From Astrothelium macrocarpum (taxonomy: Eukaryota; Ascomycota; Dothideomycetes; Trypetheliales; Trypetheliaceae), in the NCBI GenBank assembly GCA_021030915.1, contig JAGEMR010000023.1:186001-250000 (forward strand): a stretch of 64,000 nt of DNA, written 5' to 3'. The notes under the pieces were generated by a model that was not told the DNA's origin, did no database searches, and saw nothing but the letters and a program-made list of their open reading frames with translations. Each line of letters starts with the position of its first letter. Positions within the stretch are counted from its first letter, which is position 1. Made by a program: the position numbers and the translations under genes. This document shows, in pieces, positions 11,333 to 23,123 of the stretch.

Positions 11333-12109
11333 TCAGTCTTCTAAAGCCTCATCCAAATTATAAAATTTCCTGGGTCCATCCGGATGCGGTTCCTCCTCCG
11401 TTCTCGTCATATCAATCGTCCCATGTATACTGGCATCCACCAAGGCCTGCCTCTTTCTCGATCGCGCAAACGCCGGTGTACTGAACTTCATCACCTCCTG
11501 TCCATTCTCCAAATACCCAACCACCTTCATCCACGGGTTCGGATTCACCAACAACCCCTTCCCTTTTCCCCACTCAGAAGGCGACATCGACAGGTATTCA
11601 AACGACGCCATGTCGGTTGTGGCGTCCTTGAAGCCCATGCGGACTTCTTTCAGCTCGATTGCGTCCTCGGCTTCACCCCAGTCTGGCGCGTCGCTGCATA
11701 CTAATATCGTCTTGTCGGCTGTGGTGGTCGCGTCGGCAATGAGGAATGTGAAGGCGGTGTAGCGGTTGTCAACAATGTCGTCGCGTGCTCGCACGTACTG
11801 TTTCCAGAAGGAGTAGATGTCGGAGATGGACCAGCCAGAGAAATTTTCGGAGGGTTGCTCGGACATGGGAAGGAGGGTAGCGCTGTCTATGTCGGCGTCT
11901 TCCGGGGCAGTAGGACCGATGTCATCGGGGCCGAGAACGCGTAGGACGTTGCGGTTTTCAGGGTCTTCAGCGCAAGAGACTTCGAGGAGTTCGTTGAGGA
12001 TCTAAGGAGGGACACCTTAGGTCAGTGATGTGATGGGAAGGAAGTGGCGAGTACTTACGGGAAGAGGGATTTCCGCAGTGCAGAAAACCGGCCATAACAC
12101 GTCGGGCAT
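11333..12109 (-). CDS. uncharacterised fungal protein
   Basis: I do not recognise this protein. Exons 12059-12109 and 11333-12001, joined over a 57-nt GTAAGT...TTAG intron, give 239 residues. The start MPDVLWPVFCTAEIPLP reads as conserved coding sequence. The protein is acidic, without a signal peptide or membrane segment. It has a mixed alpha/beta-looking middle (YTAFTFLIADATTTADKTIL, then DAIELKEVRMGFKD), a lysine/glycine segment SEWGKGKGLLVNPNPW, and an acidic C-terminus ending NLDEALED. The consistent splice signals and long uninterrupted second exon support a real gene. An in-frame ATG at 11866 could be an alternative start but would discard the conserved-looking N-terminus. Confidence 0.7.
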
Positions 12110-13115
12110 ACTGACTCGTTAGAATGGTGATGTCTGGTGATCTGTTTGTACAAAGCGATGAGATCGGAAAATGACAGGATATTATAGATCGAAATTTGTG
12201 GAAAAAAGGGGTGAAGAAAGACAGAGGGAGAAGCTCAAATAGTCGGGAATGGCCGAAGATCCTCGCCACTCAGACTGCAACGTCTCTGTACTTCAAACCT
12301 TTTATTCTGTTTGGTCAGTGAGAGCTCAAATATTGGGTATAGCTGTGTCCACGCTGGTGACGCTCCGTTGGACATTACATCACAGTTCGGACTTCAGGAC
12401 TACCATGAGGAACTGCGGCTGAGACAGCTTGGGCCATGTCTGGGTTGCGGCGTAAATCGCTCTTTCTTGCTTGTTGTCCTCTTCTTGAGTGGAATGAAAG
12501 GAGCGTACGAACAGCATTTCGCCACGTCCATTGTATTATGAAGCCAAGAGCATGAAGTTTTATGCTCTCGGCATAGGATTGCATTAGCCTGGAAAAGGTA
12601 AAGACCCAAGGGGACCCTTTGATGCATCGCACCAAGCCGTGCCATCCCGGATCCGCCCAACGCATGCATGGAAAGCGGTGAGGGGCACTAGAAGTAGATG
12701 GTGGGTGCAGCTAGAAATGCCAATTATCGAGCAATTTCCTCATTTCTCGTCGTTTAATGCTCCAGTGGAGTAGGAAAAGATTTTCTTTACGAACGAGAAA
12801 ACTTTTGGGGGATTTGAAAAGCCAGTTCGCAGGTCGGATAATTTTATCTTGAAAGCGACATTTCCAATTAGTCTACTTCCACTTGCCTTAGTGGGGGTTC
12901 CCTCCGAACCCTCGCACGCTCGGGCGCATGATACCGGACTCCGAGCATGCGCTTGGAGCGGCATGAAGCGGGACGGGAAGCCTTAGAGGGGAGCAAAGAG
13001 GGCCCGCTGCTCTGGCACTGGGAATTTGGGCGCTGCCATTTTGGCCTTCTCAGTGGTTTCCCCTCCCTTGGATCCTCTCAACTGTGCGAGGAACTCTCAT
13101 CCCTTCCCAAACCCA
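12110..13115. other. 1-kb divergent intergenic region
   Basis: This lies between the unrecognised gene (-) and the methyltransferase (+). Several open frames occur on both strands but none has domain-like content or splice partners. I see no repeats. It presumably holds both promoters. Confidence 0.5.
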
Positions 13116-14665
13116 ATGAATGCTGCTTCTGCGAGTCCGCCTTCTCCTGCTGATGGCACCGGGTCTGCGTCAGCACTCGAGGCTGATGTGCGTTAAATCT
13201 CCCTTGTTACCGTCTCATTTGCCCTTGTTGAGACGAGTATCCGAAGGCTAACAGGCAAACGCGCGACAGTCCGATCCCTCAGACACTTCCGGGCTTGACA
13301 GTCTTGAGTATGTGTTACAGAGTGTGAAGACTGTTACTAATTAATTCTGTAACGGTCGCCTGTGCTCAATATTTGGTGTAAGCGGTAAACGAATTGACTA
13401 ATCGTGTCTCGTAGTAACACAAAATCTCTCACGGATAGCATCTATGATTACATAGAAGAAAATGGGAGGACCTATCATCGCTACAAGGAAGGCTGTGAGT
13501 TCCTCAGTAATTCTTGATGACTTTGGAAAGGTGCTGAGTTCCTTCACAAGCCTATGTCTACCCGAACGATGCTGTAAGCGTGCTCATCCCTTGTCAAAAA
13601 AGAATTGATCTGTGCTAAGCATCTTTACAGTCGGAAAAAGAGCGCCTTGATCTGCAGTATGAATTATTGAAAATTCTATTCGATTACAAAGACTTTTTCG
13701 CTCCTGTCCACAATCCAGAGAGGGTATTAGATGTCGGAACTGGGACTGGAGGATGGGTAATCGATGTTGGTGCGGGTTCATCACTCAATATTGGGAGAGG
13801 CAGGCTGACTTATCCATGTTACACAGCTACAAGATTTCCCAATTGCGAGGTAACCCCCCTGTTCGAACATTGGCAATAATCATATTTAATTCCCATTATC
13901 CAGGTCACTGGCACTGATCTCTCCCCGATACAGCCTGATTGGTTAGCTTTCTATTCATTCACAAATTGGCTTGCGGGATATTTATTGACAATCTCCAAGG
14001 GTCCCTGACAACGTTCATTTCGTCATCGATGATGCGACTGAGGAAGATTGGATGATTGAACCATCGTCGTACGACCTCATCCACACACGTATGATGCTTG
14101 GTGCCTTCGAAGACTTTCGTGAAATCATTGCTCGCGGCTTCAAATATACGAGACCGGGCGGCTGGATGGAATCGCAAGATTTGATGTCGACACTATGCTG
14201 TGATGACGGAACTATGAAATCGGATCACCCTTTTCTGCAGTGGACAAAGTTAAATGATGAAGCGCAGATGAAGATGCGTCGTCCTGTACGGATAGGCAAT
14301 AAATTGAAAAAATGGTATGAACAGGCTGGATTTGTGGATGTGCACGAAAAGATATTCAAACTACCGGTGAACCCATGGACAAAGGACGAGAAGCTGAAAG
14401 TTGTTGGCCGTTTCCAGGAGGCGGCTCTATTGGACGGAATACAGGGGTTCTCCCTGGCGCCCTTTTCACGTGCATTAGGCTGGACTAAAGAGGAAATCGA
14501 GGTTTACTTGATCGATGTTCGAAAGTCAATATCAGACCGTAACGTGCATTGTTACCACAGAATGTAAGTCATTTCAACAGTTGCAAGAATGCGAATCTGA
14601 CCGACGACTCTAGTTATGTGGTGTGGGGGCGGAAACCCTATCCTGGTGAAGTTTTCAGAGGTTGA
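13116..14665 (+). CDS. SAM-dependent methyltransferase (TAM/LaeA-like class I)
   Basis: A class I methyltransferase of the large fungal family that includes LaeA-like enzymes; substrate unknown. Nine exons: 13116-13187, 13255-13307, 13415-13494, 13551-13573, 13631-13769, 13827-13849, 13904-13941, 14000-14563 and 14614-14665, for 347 residues. Two of the exons are 23 nt long. Family landmarks in order are an N-terminal SIYDYIEENGRTYHRYKEG, SYVYPND, ERLDLQYELLKILFDYKDFF, the SAM motif VLDVGTGTGGW, VTGTDLSPIQPDWVP, DLIHTRMMLGAFEDF and YTRPGGWMESQD, ending YVVWGRKPYPGEVFRG. The third residue of the SAM motif region is normal, so it should bind SAM. No polyketide, peptide or terpene synthase lies nearby, so cluster membership is not supported. 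Confidence 0.88.
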
Positions 14666-15038
14666 GCCGCTCAGGATAGGCTCCCTCTTGATTCCACTGT
14701 CCAGATTTTGTTCCCATTCGTTCATGGCATTGGCGTTGTGCGAAGTTTGAGCATTCTTAATTTCTCGCGTATTGCATTTACCCGGCATCATCACTAGCGC
14801 TGGAGTTCTTGGCCCAGACTGACTTGGATTACGGGATAACGACGCAACGTCACGATATAGACGATTTGACGAAATAGATTCTCTTCTTGGATTTCCTACC
14901 AGTTACGACTGCACGGGTTTTATCTATTCTATTAAATCCATTCTATCTAGATTAACCGTATTACTTCCTTTGAGAGCTTCCATCGAAGCACTGTTGGTCA
15001 TGCCACCCACTGCCCCTCAAACGCTCGCTATCAGCCTC
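14666..15038. other. intergenic, convergent 3' flanks
   Basis: Convergent 3' flanks of the methyltransferase and quinolinate phosphoribosyltransferase genes. Nothing else is seen. Confidence 0.5.
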
Positions 15039-16066
15039 TCAAACCTGCACACTCTCCCCAGCCCCATCCACTACTCCCTCCCCAACCCCTTTCTGCACTA
15101 CCTTCAAACTAAAGTCCACATGCCTCACTCCCTGGTGGATACTACTGCTACTAATTACATCTACATCCGCACACGCATACCTCTCCACGTTCGCCTCTGT
15201 TAACCCCCCACTCACCTCCACCAGCACCTTCTCCCCCCATCTCTCCTTCAAACTCCGCGCCGCCGTCCGCACCTCCTCCGCCCCAAAATTATCCAACATT
15301 ACTACATCCGCACCCGCCGCTGCCGCTGTATGCGCCTCCTCCTCGCTCTGGCACTCCACTTCGATTTTCACAGAGAACCCGCCTGCGGCCCGCGCAGCGC
15401 GTATTGATGCGGTTATTGCCTCCGCAGTCGTGGAGGTACGTGCCGCATGTGCCCAGATGTGGTTGTCTTTTAGCATCGTCATTGTGCTGAGTGAGTGGCG
15501 GTGTGGATCGCATCCGCCAACGAGCATGGCATACTTTTCAGGGAGCCGGAAGCCAGGGGTCGTCTTACGCGTGCCGGCGAGCGTGTTGGGGTAGCCGGCG
15601 TTGCGGAGCAGGGTGAGGAGGTGGTGAGATCTAGGGATGTTAGTTCCGAGTAAGGTAAGGAGGAAAGAGAGCTACGGGATACGTACTGTGTGGCTATTCC
15701 TGAACACCGAGCTAATACGTTCAGGCTGACTCTCTCTCCAAGCAGGATCTTTCGTGCAGGCCCTCGTACCGTAGCAATGTGTTTTTTGCCTTCACCTGAA
15801 ATCAGGGTGCCTTCTTTGACGAGCCACTCCACCTCGCATCCAAGTAACCTAAATGTTTCATTGAAGAAGGGGACGCCAGCAAGGACTCCTTGCGATTTGC
15901 ATAGGAGACGTGCCTCCGCTGGCGAGTCACCAACAACAAAGCCGCCAATGTCGAGGGCAGGTGCGTCTTCAGTGAGCCAGCCAATTATGAGAGGTTCAAG
16001 CGTTGGAGGGAGGAGATGAGATGGGTCGCCGTGGGCGGGTGCACCACCTGGCGGTGGTGGCGGCAT
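15039..16066 (-). CDS. BNA6: nicotinate-nucleotide pyrophosphorylase (quinolinate phosphoribosyltransferase)
   Basis: This enzyme converts quinolinate and PRPP to nicotinate mononucleotide, CO2 and PPi, the step where the kynurenine route enters NAD synthesis. Exons 15687-16066 and 15039-15630, joined over a 56-nt intron, give 323 residues. Landmarks are GVLAGVPFFNETFRLLGCEV, GERVSLNVLARCSGIAT, the substrate-binding run TRKTTPGFR followed by GGCDPHRHSLSTMTMLKDNH with its conserved Arg, His and Lys, then VVMLDNFG and VEVSGGLT near the phosphate site. I start at the ATG at 16066; the upstream in-frame extension opens only with GTG and looks non-coding. After FSLKV there are about 18 extra glycine/valine-rich residues. 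Confidence 0.93.
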
Positions 16067-17036
16067 TACTCCTGGATTAAAGTTGTCACGCTGAAACGAT
16101 AGCACTGTATGAATAGATGGATGGACGATTCAAGAGGACAGTCCACACAGAGTGGCTAAAAAAAATCAATAAAAGCTTGGGATCACCTCGAAAGCACAGC
16201 AAAAGCTTTTAGACCCAGATGTCGGCCGTGAATCAGAAGTCAAATTACCAGAAGCTATTGATCGTAGTGAATCCGTAAATTAGAACTTGCGACGCATATA
16301 CCATATCCTCTTAATGTCATGATGAATGACGAGATGATGATCACCCCGCGATGCCCCGCGAGAAGTTTTTCGTACGTAAAAATCGCGACCAGGGCTCCGA
16401 CACCTTGGATCCATTACGGAAAGCTTGGGAAACAGCCTGGCGGACATATATATCGTGTCTTCCCATCCGGGAGATTCTTCGAATGGTGTCCGCCGCCCAT
16501 CACCAAATTGTTTTTGTTACCAGAAAGGTACAAGGTTTTCATCTTGAACAGACGGGAAAGATGCGCGCATTCACGCGTCAAATCAGGGGGTTCTCCGTCA
16601 GATTTAGACTGGATTCCGTCTGAGCTTCTCCACAACCTTATTTGCTTTCATCGGTAGCGCTAAAGACCAACAAAATACTCCGTAATTTGAACATGGTCAG
16701 TGTATACGAGATTCATGGACTCAATGAAGCCTATTTCACAACTCTTTCAAGACTGACCTCATCTCTTGCTACTTCAAATCGCTCTCTTGAAATAATTGGT
16801 GTAATTAATCTTTGAAGCTGTTTTGATTTTTTTTAGGTGTCCAACTTCAACATGTTCTATACGAAAGACTTTCAATGAAGTCAGAAAAACCCCACATTCC
16901 AAAAGACTACTTGTATCAGTGCATTAAAACATTTCCAGATATCTCACATCTCTTACATCTCTATCTAAAAGTCAGGCAAAAACATCACACAAAATTATGT
17001 GTTGGGATCAGAAGCGTGATTGGTCAGATCGAGCAT

Positions 17037-17860
17037 TGATAAGAAGCAGTGGGCAGCCCCACGTTAGCAAAGTCTTCAGCGAACAAAATATGATAAGGCA
17101 TTGTTGGGCATTCACAACGCCCCTATTGAAGTACACTACGGTTGGACTGAAATTGTCTCTTTGGCAACCATTGTCCAAACCGAAGAGACGATGAATGCGA
17201 AACCAAGTTGATTCCAAATAGATTCCTAGGCCCAGTCTCGTCGAGATGGCCGAGTCTCGTCGCGATGGCCTCGACGGCTGGATTTTATTGGAACTTGAAT
17301 TAATAAGTGAAAATGATATTAAGCAGTCACCGCGGAAAAAGGTGGCATTCGCAGCCTTCTTATCCTGTGTCTTTACGCTCTCAAACACACTGCTAGTCGT
17401 GACTAGGATGCCACTGATAAGCACATGCTCCTAGATAGCTGCAGCTGGACCTGCGCTTGGACTCGTCGAGAGATAAGCAATCCTCGACACATCGGTCTCG
17501 ATTCACGAAAGACCGGAAAATAAGCACAGGTTATTTGCGTAGCAGGATCATTTCGGTAGTCATTGTTGCGTCATCCGAATGTCTATGGTGAGCCAAAAGG
17601 AAGAGCTGAAGCTAACTCAACCAGAAAATGAGGAGATTCAACTCGCAACTATATTGAAGTTGATCAAAGTCAAATAAATGGCAATTCTGGATCCGCGCCG
17701 TCTGGACACTTATCACAAATACCTCCTCAGCAAGCTTTCTTGCCTCCAGGTTAGCTAGCTTCAAATAAGGAGAGCCTAAGACCAGGAGTCGATGTTTTAC
17801 AAGCCAGTCGATTCTCTGCATCTTTCATATCCATTTTTGGCAACGCCCAATACCTTATCA
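17037..17860. promoter_or_regulatory. cluster of HGATAR motifs upstream of nitrate transporter (candidate AreA/NIT2 sites)
   Basis: TGATAA or AGATAA occurs at 17037, 17091, 17415 and 17471, and its reverse complement TTATCA at 17710 and 17855. These lie 0.35-1.2 kb before the ATG. Nitrogen-regulated fungal genes are controlled by GATA factors (AreA/NIT2) that bind HGATAR. A near match to the NirA site (ACCGCGGA, about 17325) is also present but imperfect. Six such sites in 0.8 kb is only a modest excess over chance. Confidence 0.4.
17234..17271. repeat. 19-bp tandem duplication
   Basis: Two adjacent copies beginning AGTCTCGTCG (17234-17252 and 17253-17271) differ at two positions. Too short to assign to an element. 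Confidence 0.7.
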
Positions 17861-18203
17861 GGCACGAACTGCAATGCAGCCCAGCCTCGCTCGGCATAGC
17901 AAGCAATTGATACGCCGCTGTGTTTGAGATTTCCGCAAGGATTGATCCGCGGATCTGCACAGAAGCCGGGCTGCAGCACATCTACCATAGCACCGGAGAA
18001 GCATCATCATCGCAGACTGCTTGTTATTAGCAGTGCTTGTGGTATATGAGTGTGACGGAATCAAGCTTCGGACTTCTTCGCCTTAAAACCAACAATCTCA
18101 CTTCTTCATCTATCTTACCTTGTGGTTCATTGTTCGTCGATATTAATTACAGAGTCTCAATTTATACAAGAAATAAATAAATCCAGGGGCCAATCACATC
18201 ACC

Positions 18204-19891
18204 ATGTCGGGCATCTCATTGCTTTGGGCTGCCCCAGAAGTCAATCCAATCAACCACAAAGCACGCTCCATTCCGGTTCTAAACCCCATCAACGTGTATG
18301 GTAGGGTTTGGTGGTTTGCCTGGTTTGGCTTTTTCATTGCATTTTGGTCTTGGTAAGCGCCTGAAATTACATTTCAACATCCGCAATGCCTTTACCATAT
18401 ACGCTCGAATCTGCATCATGGGTGTTGACTTTGCTCTCTCCAGGTACGCGTTTCCCCCGCTATTACAGGATGTGATTGCAAAAGATATCGGTCTGAATGC
18501 AACCCAACTTGCGAACTCAAACATCGTTGCTCTTGTCGCTACGTAAGTCGATGCGCTGCGGCTGTCGTGGTTTGGACTAATATAATCAAAGTCTCCTTGT
18601 TCGACTTGTGGCTGGTCCTTGTTGCGACAGATTCGGCCCTCGGTACACCTTTGCGGGATGCCTCCTTGCTGGAGCCATACCCACCTTCTGTGCAGGCGGT
18701 GTAAAGAATCCCTCCGGTCTTTTGGCTTTACGATTCTTTATTGGTATACTTGGCGGCTCATTCGTGCCATGTCAAGTCTGGACCACCGGATTCTTTGACA
18801 AAAATGTTGTCGGAACCGCCAACGCACTTACTGGTGGACTGGGTAACTCGGGTGGTGGAGTCACGTACTTCGTCATGCCTGCCATCTACCGATCTCTCGT
18901 TAAGAATGGTCTCTCTAGCCATGTGGCGTGGAGAGTAACTTTCGTCGTTCCTGGTATTCTCATTGTATTCACCACTCTCTTCCTAGTCCTGCTTTGTCCT
19001 GATACACCCGTCGGGAAATGGTCTGAACGCATGCAAGCGGCCGAAAGTAATCTTCGTGAACATACTGTTACTGATGGTCCCATCGTGGATGTACCCGGTC
19101 AACTTGATACGGAGAAGGAGAAGTCAAATGGAAGCACAGGATCTCCCGATCGTGTATCACATGAAGAGAAGAAACTCGGGGAAACGCGAGGCGTCTTCCA
19201 TGACCATGAGGCTCAAATGGGCGAACAACAGATGGTAGAGGTCGCTCGTGGTGAGATCATCCAAAAGCCATCCACCAAAGAAGTCCTTCGTGTCTTCGCC
19301 AGTGCTAGCACATTTGTCACCGCCGCTTGCTATTTCTGTAGCTTCGGTGCTGAGCTATCTGTTAATAGCGTCCTTGGAAACTACTACAGCAAGAATTTCC
19401 CAAAGCTAGGTCTTCAGAAGGAAGGAGACTGGGCAGCAATGTTTGGCCTCCTCAACATTGTCTGCCGTCCACTTGGCGGCTTCCTCGCAGATGTCGCGTA
19501 CCGCTCAACTGGTAGTCTCTGGAGCAAAAAGCTCCTGCTCCACGCATATGGAATCATCTTTGGCGCTTTCTTCATTGCCATAGGGGCTACGGACTCGCAC
19601 AAGCAGAGTACAATGTTTGGTCTGATTGCTGGAGCTGCTTTCTTCCTTGAGGGTGCAAATGGTCTGAATTATGCTCTTGTTCCTCATGTCCATCCGTACG
19701 CCAATGGTGTCATTTCAGGCTTCACAGGCGCAACAGGCAATTTTGGTGGCATTATATTTGCCATCATCTTCCGATACAATGGCAAGGATTACGGTCGAAG
19801 TTTCTGGATCATTGGAATTATCGCCATGGTTGTAAATTTGGCGGTCTCGTGGATTAGACCAGTACCTAAGAGTCAGATCGGAGGTAGATGA
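18204..19891 (+). CDS. nitrate transporter, MFS nitrate/nitrite porter family (NrtA/CrnA-like)
   Basis: A plasma-membrane proton/nitrate symporter of the NNP family. Exons 18204-18352, 18444-18542 and 18592-19891 give 515 residues; introns are 91 and 49 nt. Both nitrate-signature glycine motifs are visible, ALTGGLGNSGGG in the first half and GFTGATGNFGGI in the second. The MFS motif LVAGPCCDRFGPR and RFFIGILGGSFVPCQVW are also present. A hydrophilic loop of roughly 100 residues between the two six-helix halves (from VGKWSERMQ to STKEVLRVF) is the long central loop characteristic of fungal NrtA. No nitrate or nitrite reductase gene lies in the window, so the classical cluster is not seen here. 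Confidence 0.92.
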
Positions 19892-20856
19892 GTTTTGGAT
19901 ACTGCACATGAATGAGTTTGTATTCCATGGATTTCTGAGATATCTGTTTCCTGCACGCAATGTATTATATCCTTGAGGATTACTTGAAATATTGTACCTA
20001 TTCGCTCGTATTGTATTTGAAAGTTTTCAAAAACTGGACATAGAAAGATTTTCAAATGCACGGGTATGAATTGTTCTTCACATTGCTTTTAATGTCTTGA
20101 CGATAACCTGAGATAATAGCAAGAAAGGCCTTTGATTGAAAAAGTAAAACTCTTCGTAAACATCTCAGAAATACTCTTAGTAAGGATTAAAAGCATTATT
20201 CTTGGGAATTCCACTCAGCAGATGGTTTGATGTGACTACCTAGTTAACTGAAAACCGGAGCGGCGGTTTCCCGAATACGCATAGAGCGAATCTTCCCCAT
20301 TCGTTCTGGCTCGATAGTCGGCGTTAAATCATGGTAGAGGTCAATCAAGCTCGAGCTGAAAGGATGACTCAAGGCCATTTTGATGAAAATTTTGGTGTTG
20401 TTCCGCCCGAATAAGGTTTCATTAGCGGTGGATCACGCTGACTGTGACGGCAGTTCAAAAATTCACCTTCTGTACATCTCTTATTCGCACACCCTCTTTA
20501 ATGGCCCATGCTCTTCATTGATGGAGAAGATCACCGTAGCGAGCGTCAGACCCGTATACCCCGCCGGGATCTCCGACTATGTCTGAACTTTGGCCGTTGA
20601 TGGCCATACTAGCATCTCAACGCCGTAGCAGGGGCAGGATTTTCGTCCACCGAGCCAACATGCATAAGCCATGCAACTTGCTGTAACATACAGAGCGCAT
20701 ATGCACCAACAGGCTGCCCCACTGGAAGGTTCTTTCTTAGAGAGATGGGAACATATCTAGGTAAGTTCGTTCGAAAATTGGGTACTTAAGAGAATAAGAG
20801 TAGTTTCGTCTTGGGTTTGCTAAGCTTTGCCGTTGCATAAGTCTCATCTGTCAAAA
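19892..20856. other. intergenic, nitrate transporter 3' flank and oxidase promoter
   Basis: About 1 kb with no gene. A CGG-rich patch (CCGGAGCGGCGG, about 20256) could be a Zn2Cys6-type site, which is only motif resemblance. Confidence 0.4.
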
Positions 20857-22563
20857 ATGTGGTCTGCCATAGTCGCCTTGAACACTCTATGTCTAATTCA
20901 ACACTCCTTTGGAGCTTCCATCACCCAGTCGCAGTGGAACAGTCTTAACAAGACTGTAAATGGTCGTTTGAAATCGGCTGATCCATTCTCAATCTCATGT
21001 TTCTCTTTCTCCCACGGCCAATCAGTGACTTCAGATGAATCTGCGTGCAGTACTGTGCAGACAAATTATCTGAACGGTACACTTCGTAGCGAATACTACA
21101 GCGGCTTCATGAATGGTCAAGATGAAGCATGTCTCTCGCGGCCTGAAGATCAGTGCTTGCTTGACAACCTAAACCCCAATGATCCTTTGGCTTTCACAAA
21201 TGTCTCGTGCAACCAAGGTAGTGTTTCAAAATACTACATTGAAGTCTCAGGCGCTCAGGACGTACGAGCCGCGTTGTCCTTTGCGAAACAAACAGGCATC
21301 AAACTCTCCATCAAAAATAGTGGGCATGATTACGTCGGTCGAAGCAGTCAGAAAGGATCTCTCGCCCTGTGGACCCGTAAGCTCACTGGTGTCTCTTACT
21401 CTCAATCATTCATAGCTGCAGGATGCTCCTCATCTGCACCTACGACTGCCATCACGACCGACTCGGGTGTGAACTTCGACCAGCTCTATACCTTCGCTGA
21501 CGCACACAATGTTACCTTTATTGGGGGCTATGCACCTACGATCGGTGCCTCAGGAGGCTGGGTGCAGGCAGGAGGCCATTCCGTGCTTTCACCTGTGTAC
21601 GGTCTTGGCATCGATCGTGTGCTCCAGTTCATAATCGTTACACCTGACGGTGTTCTCCGCACGGCCAACGCATGCCAGAACCAAGACCTCTATTGGGCTC
21701 TACGAGGCGGTGGAGGAGGGACTTTTGGCGTTGTCTTGTCTGCAACCCACAAAGTTGAACCTGCCATGTCTCTAATTGCCGTATCCCTAAACTTCACGGC
21801 AACATCAACTAACGTGTTGCCGTATATGTCTCTCATGGTAAACTCTTCCACACGTTGGGCACGAGAAGGCTGGGGTGGTCATTTGGGGGATCACAACTTG
21901 ATCAATGTCAATCCCTTGCTCAATATTTCCCAGGCACACGATACCTTTGCTCCGTTAGTCGACTATACCCTCGCTCAAAATGGCACAGCCATAATCGAAG
22001 AACTTCCCAATTGGTATGCATTCTATACCAAATATGTCATCCCCAACGCAGCGGCCATTGGTGGTATTACCTTTCCAAGCACTCGACTCTTCCCTGCCAC
22101 TCTTTTCGCCGCAGCCTCCGGACGAACCAAAATCATGTCGTATTTTTCAGAGTCAATAGCAGCAGGCTTCACACCGTATATACCTGTTGTTGGTCCACAT
22201 CTATACCCATATGCCTCTAATTCAACATCTGCCACTACTGCATGGAGAAATAGCCTGTGGGAAGTAGGTACTGGAGTAACATTGGCCTGGAACTCGACGC
22301 TGGAAGAGAGGAAGGTGGCGATGGCGCAGTTGAATAACTTAACACGCATGACGGAAGCACTGACGCCAGGAGGTGGAGCGTATATGAATGAGGCAAATCC
22401 ATGGACCGAGGACTGGCAGGAAAGTTGGTGGGGAAGGGAGAATTATCAGAAATTATTGCAAATCAAAAAGAAATTTGATCCCGACACTCTATTAACGTGC
22501 TGGAGATGTGTGGGTTTTGAGGAGGATTTGGGAAATTTCGAGTGTTGGAATGGACTTGAATAG
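20857..22563 (+). CDS. secreted FAD-linked oxidoreductase, berberine-bridge-enzyme-like (VAO/PCMH fold)
   Basis: A flavin oxidase acting on small alcohols, sugars or secondary metabolites; substrate unknown. It is a single exon. I start at the ATG at 20857, which gives 568 residues and places a signal peptide (WSAIVALNTLCLIQHSFGAS) at the very N-terminus; an upstream in-frame start would bury it. The flavin-attachment His157 is in NSGHDYVG. The second covalent site, a Cys in bicovalent BBE enzymes, reads IGASGGWVQAGGHS, so only mono-covalent FAD is expected. ALRGGGGGTFGVV is the second FAD-fold block, and the C-terminal BBE motif is ENYQKLLQIKKKFDPD. Many N-glycosylation sites (for example NVT, NGT, NSS) fit secretion. 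Confidence 0.9.
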   Translation: MWSAIVALNTLCLIQHSFGASITQSQWNSLNKTVNGRLKSADPFSISCFSFSHGQSVTSDESACSTVQTNYLNGTLRSEYYSGFMNGQDEACLSRPEDQCLLDNLNPNDPLAFTNVSCNQGSVSKYYIEVSGAQDVRAALSFAKQTGIKLSIKNSGHDYVGRSSQKGSLALWTRKLTGVSYSQSFIAAGCSSSAPTTAITTDSGVNFDQLYTFADAHNVTFIGGYAPTIGASGGWVQAGGHSVLSPVYGLGIDRVLQFIIVTPDGVLRTANACQNQDLYWALRGGGGGTFGVVLSATHKVEPAMSLIAVSLNFTATSTNVLPYMSLMVNSSTRWAREGWGGHLGDHNLINVNPLLNISQAHDTFAPLVDYTLAQNGTAIIEELPNWYAFYTKYVIPNAAAIGGITFPSTRLFPATLFAAASGRTKIMSYFSESIAAGFTPYIPVVGPHLYPYASNSTSATTAWRNSLWEVGTGVTLAWNSTLEERKVAMAQLNNLTRMTEALTPGGGAYMNEANPWTEDWQESWWGRENYQKLLQIKKKFDPDTLLTCWRCVGFEEDLGNFECWNGLE

Positions 22564-23123
22564 AGAATGTTGAAACCACAGGTGAGATTAGCCCAAGAGG
22601 AGGTTTCTGGTCTCACGGCTACCGAATTTTCAATTTCAAGATTTATTAGATCCATTACATGCATTTCCAAATCCGATCAAGTTGTCATAGGTTGGAGATG
22701 CGAGCAGCTGTAATGATAACAGCACTGAGCAAGGCTCATAAGGAGACCCCGTTCGAAGCTGTCAAGTACAAGACGCCATCACCTCAAGTCCCCCTGAATA
22801 GAAGAAGAGAGTAGAAGAAGAAGAGAAGCTCTAGGCCTGCAGACAAGCAAACCGTAGCAATCATGACCACAACATCCCTCAACGAAGCGCCTTTAATTTA
22901 TGCCCATCCCTCTCTATTCCGAAATCCATCTCGCTTTTGTATTCCTTTAACAAATCCATCTAGACAATTAAAAATACCACCCCGATTCGTTCACAAAACG
23001 AAGCAAACGACTGAAAAAAACGCTGAACAACTCATGCTGTCTCTCCCTTCTATCTCGCACACAAGATTCAGCTTTCTCACCCTACTCCCTCCTCCTCCAC
23101 GAACATCGTCACTGTCAACACAT
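22564..23123. other. intergenic, convergent 3' flanks
   Basis: Convergent 3' flanks of the oxidase and the RSC58-like gene. A frame open on + from 22863 into the next gene is low-complexity Ser/Thr/Pro and taken as non-coding. Confidence 0.5.

Larger units (their letters stand above)
16067..18203. other. 2.1-kb divergent intergenic region before nitrate transporter
   Basis: No supportable gene. Around 16590-16660 one frame reads WIPSELLHNLICFHR, resembling the start of an F-box. After two stops a frame continues LKTNKILRNLNMVSVYEIHG to about 16820, so a dead F-box fragment is possible but weak. A 19-bp tandem duplication and several GATA-type motifs are listed separately. Confidence 0.35.

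Noticed and set aside
15479..16105. Earlier in-frame start for quinolinate phosphoribosyltransferase at 16105
   Set aside because: That codon is GTG and the added residues look non-coding; the ATG at 16066 gives a family-like N-terminus.
16319..16820. F-box gene fragment (WIPSELLHNLICFHR and following)
   Set aside because: Only a dozen residues resemble an F-box, two stops follow, and no splice signals rescue the frame. Kept only as a remark in the region entry.
13116..22563. Secondary-metabolite cluster (methyltransferase, FAD oxidase, transporter)
   Set aside because: The genes are kilobases apart, separated by an NAD-biosynthesis gene, and no backbone synthase or pathway regulator is present. 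The transporter is a nitrate porter.
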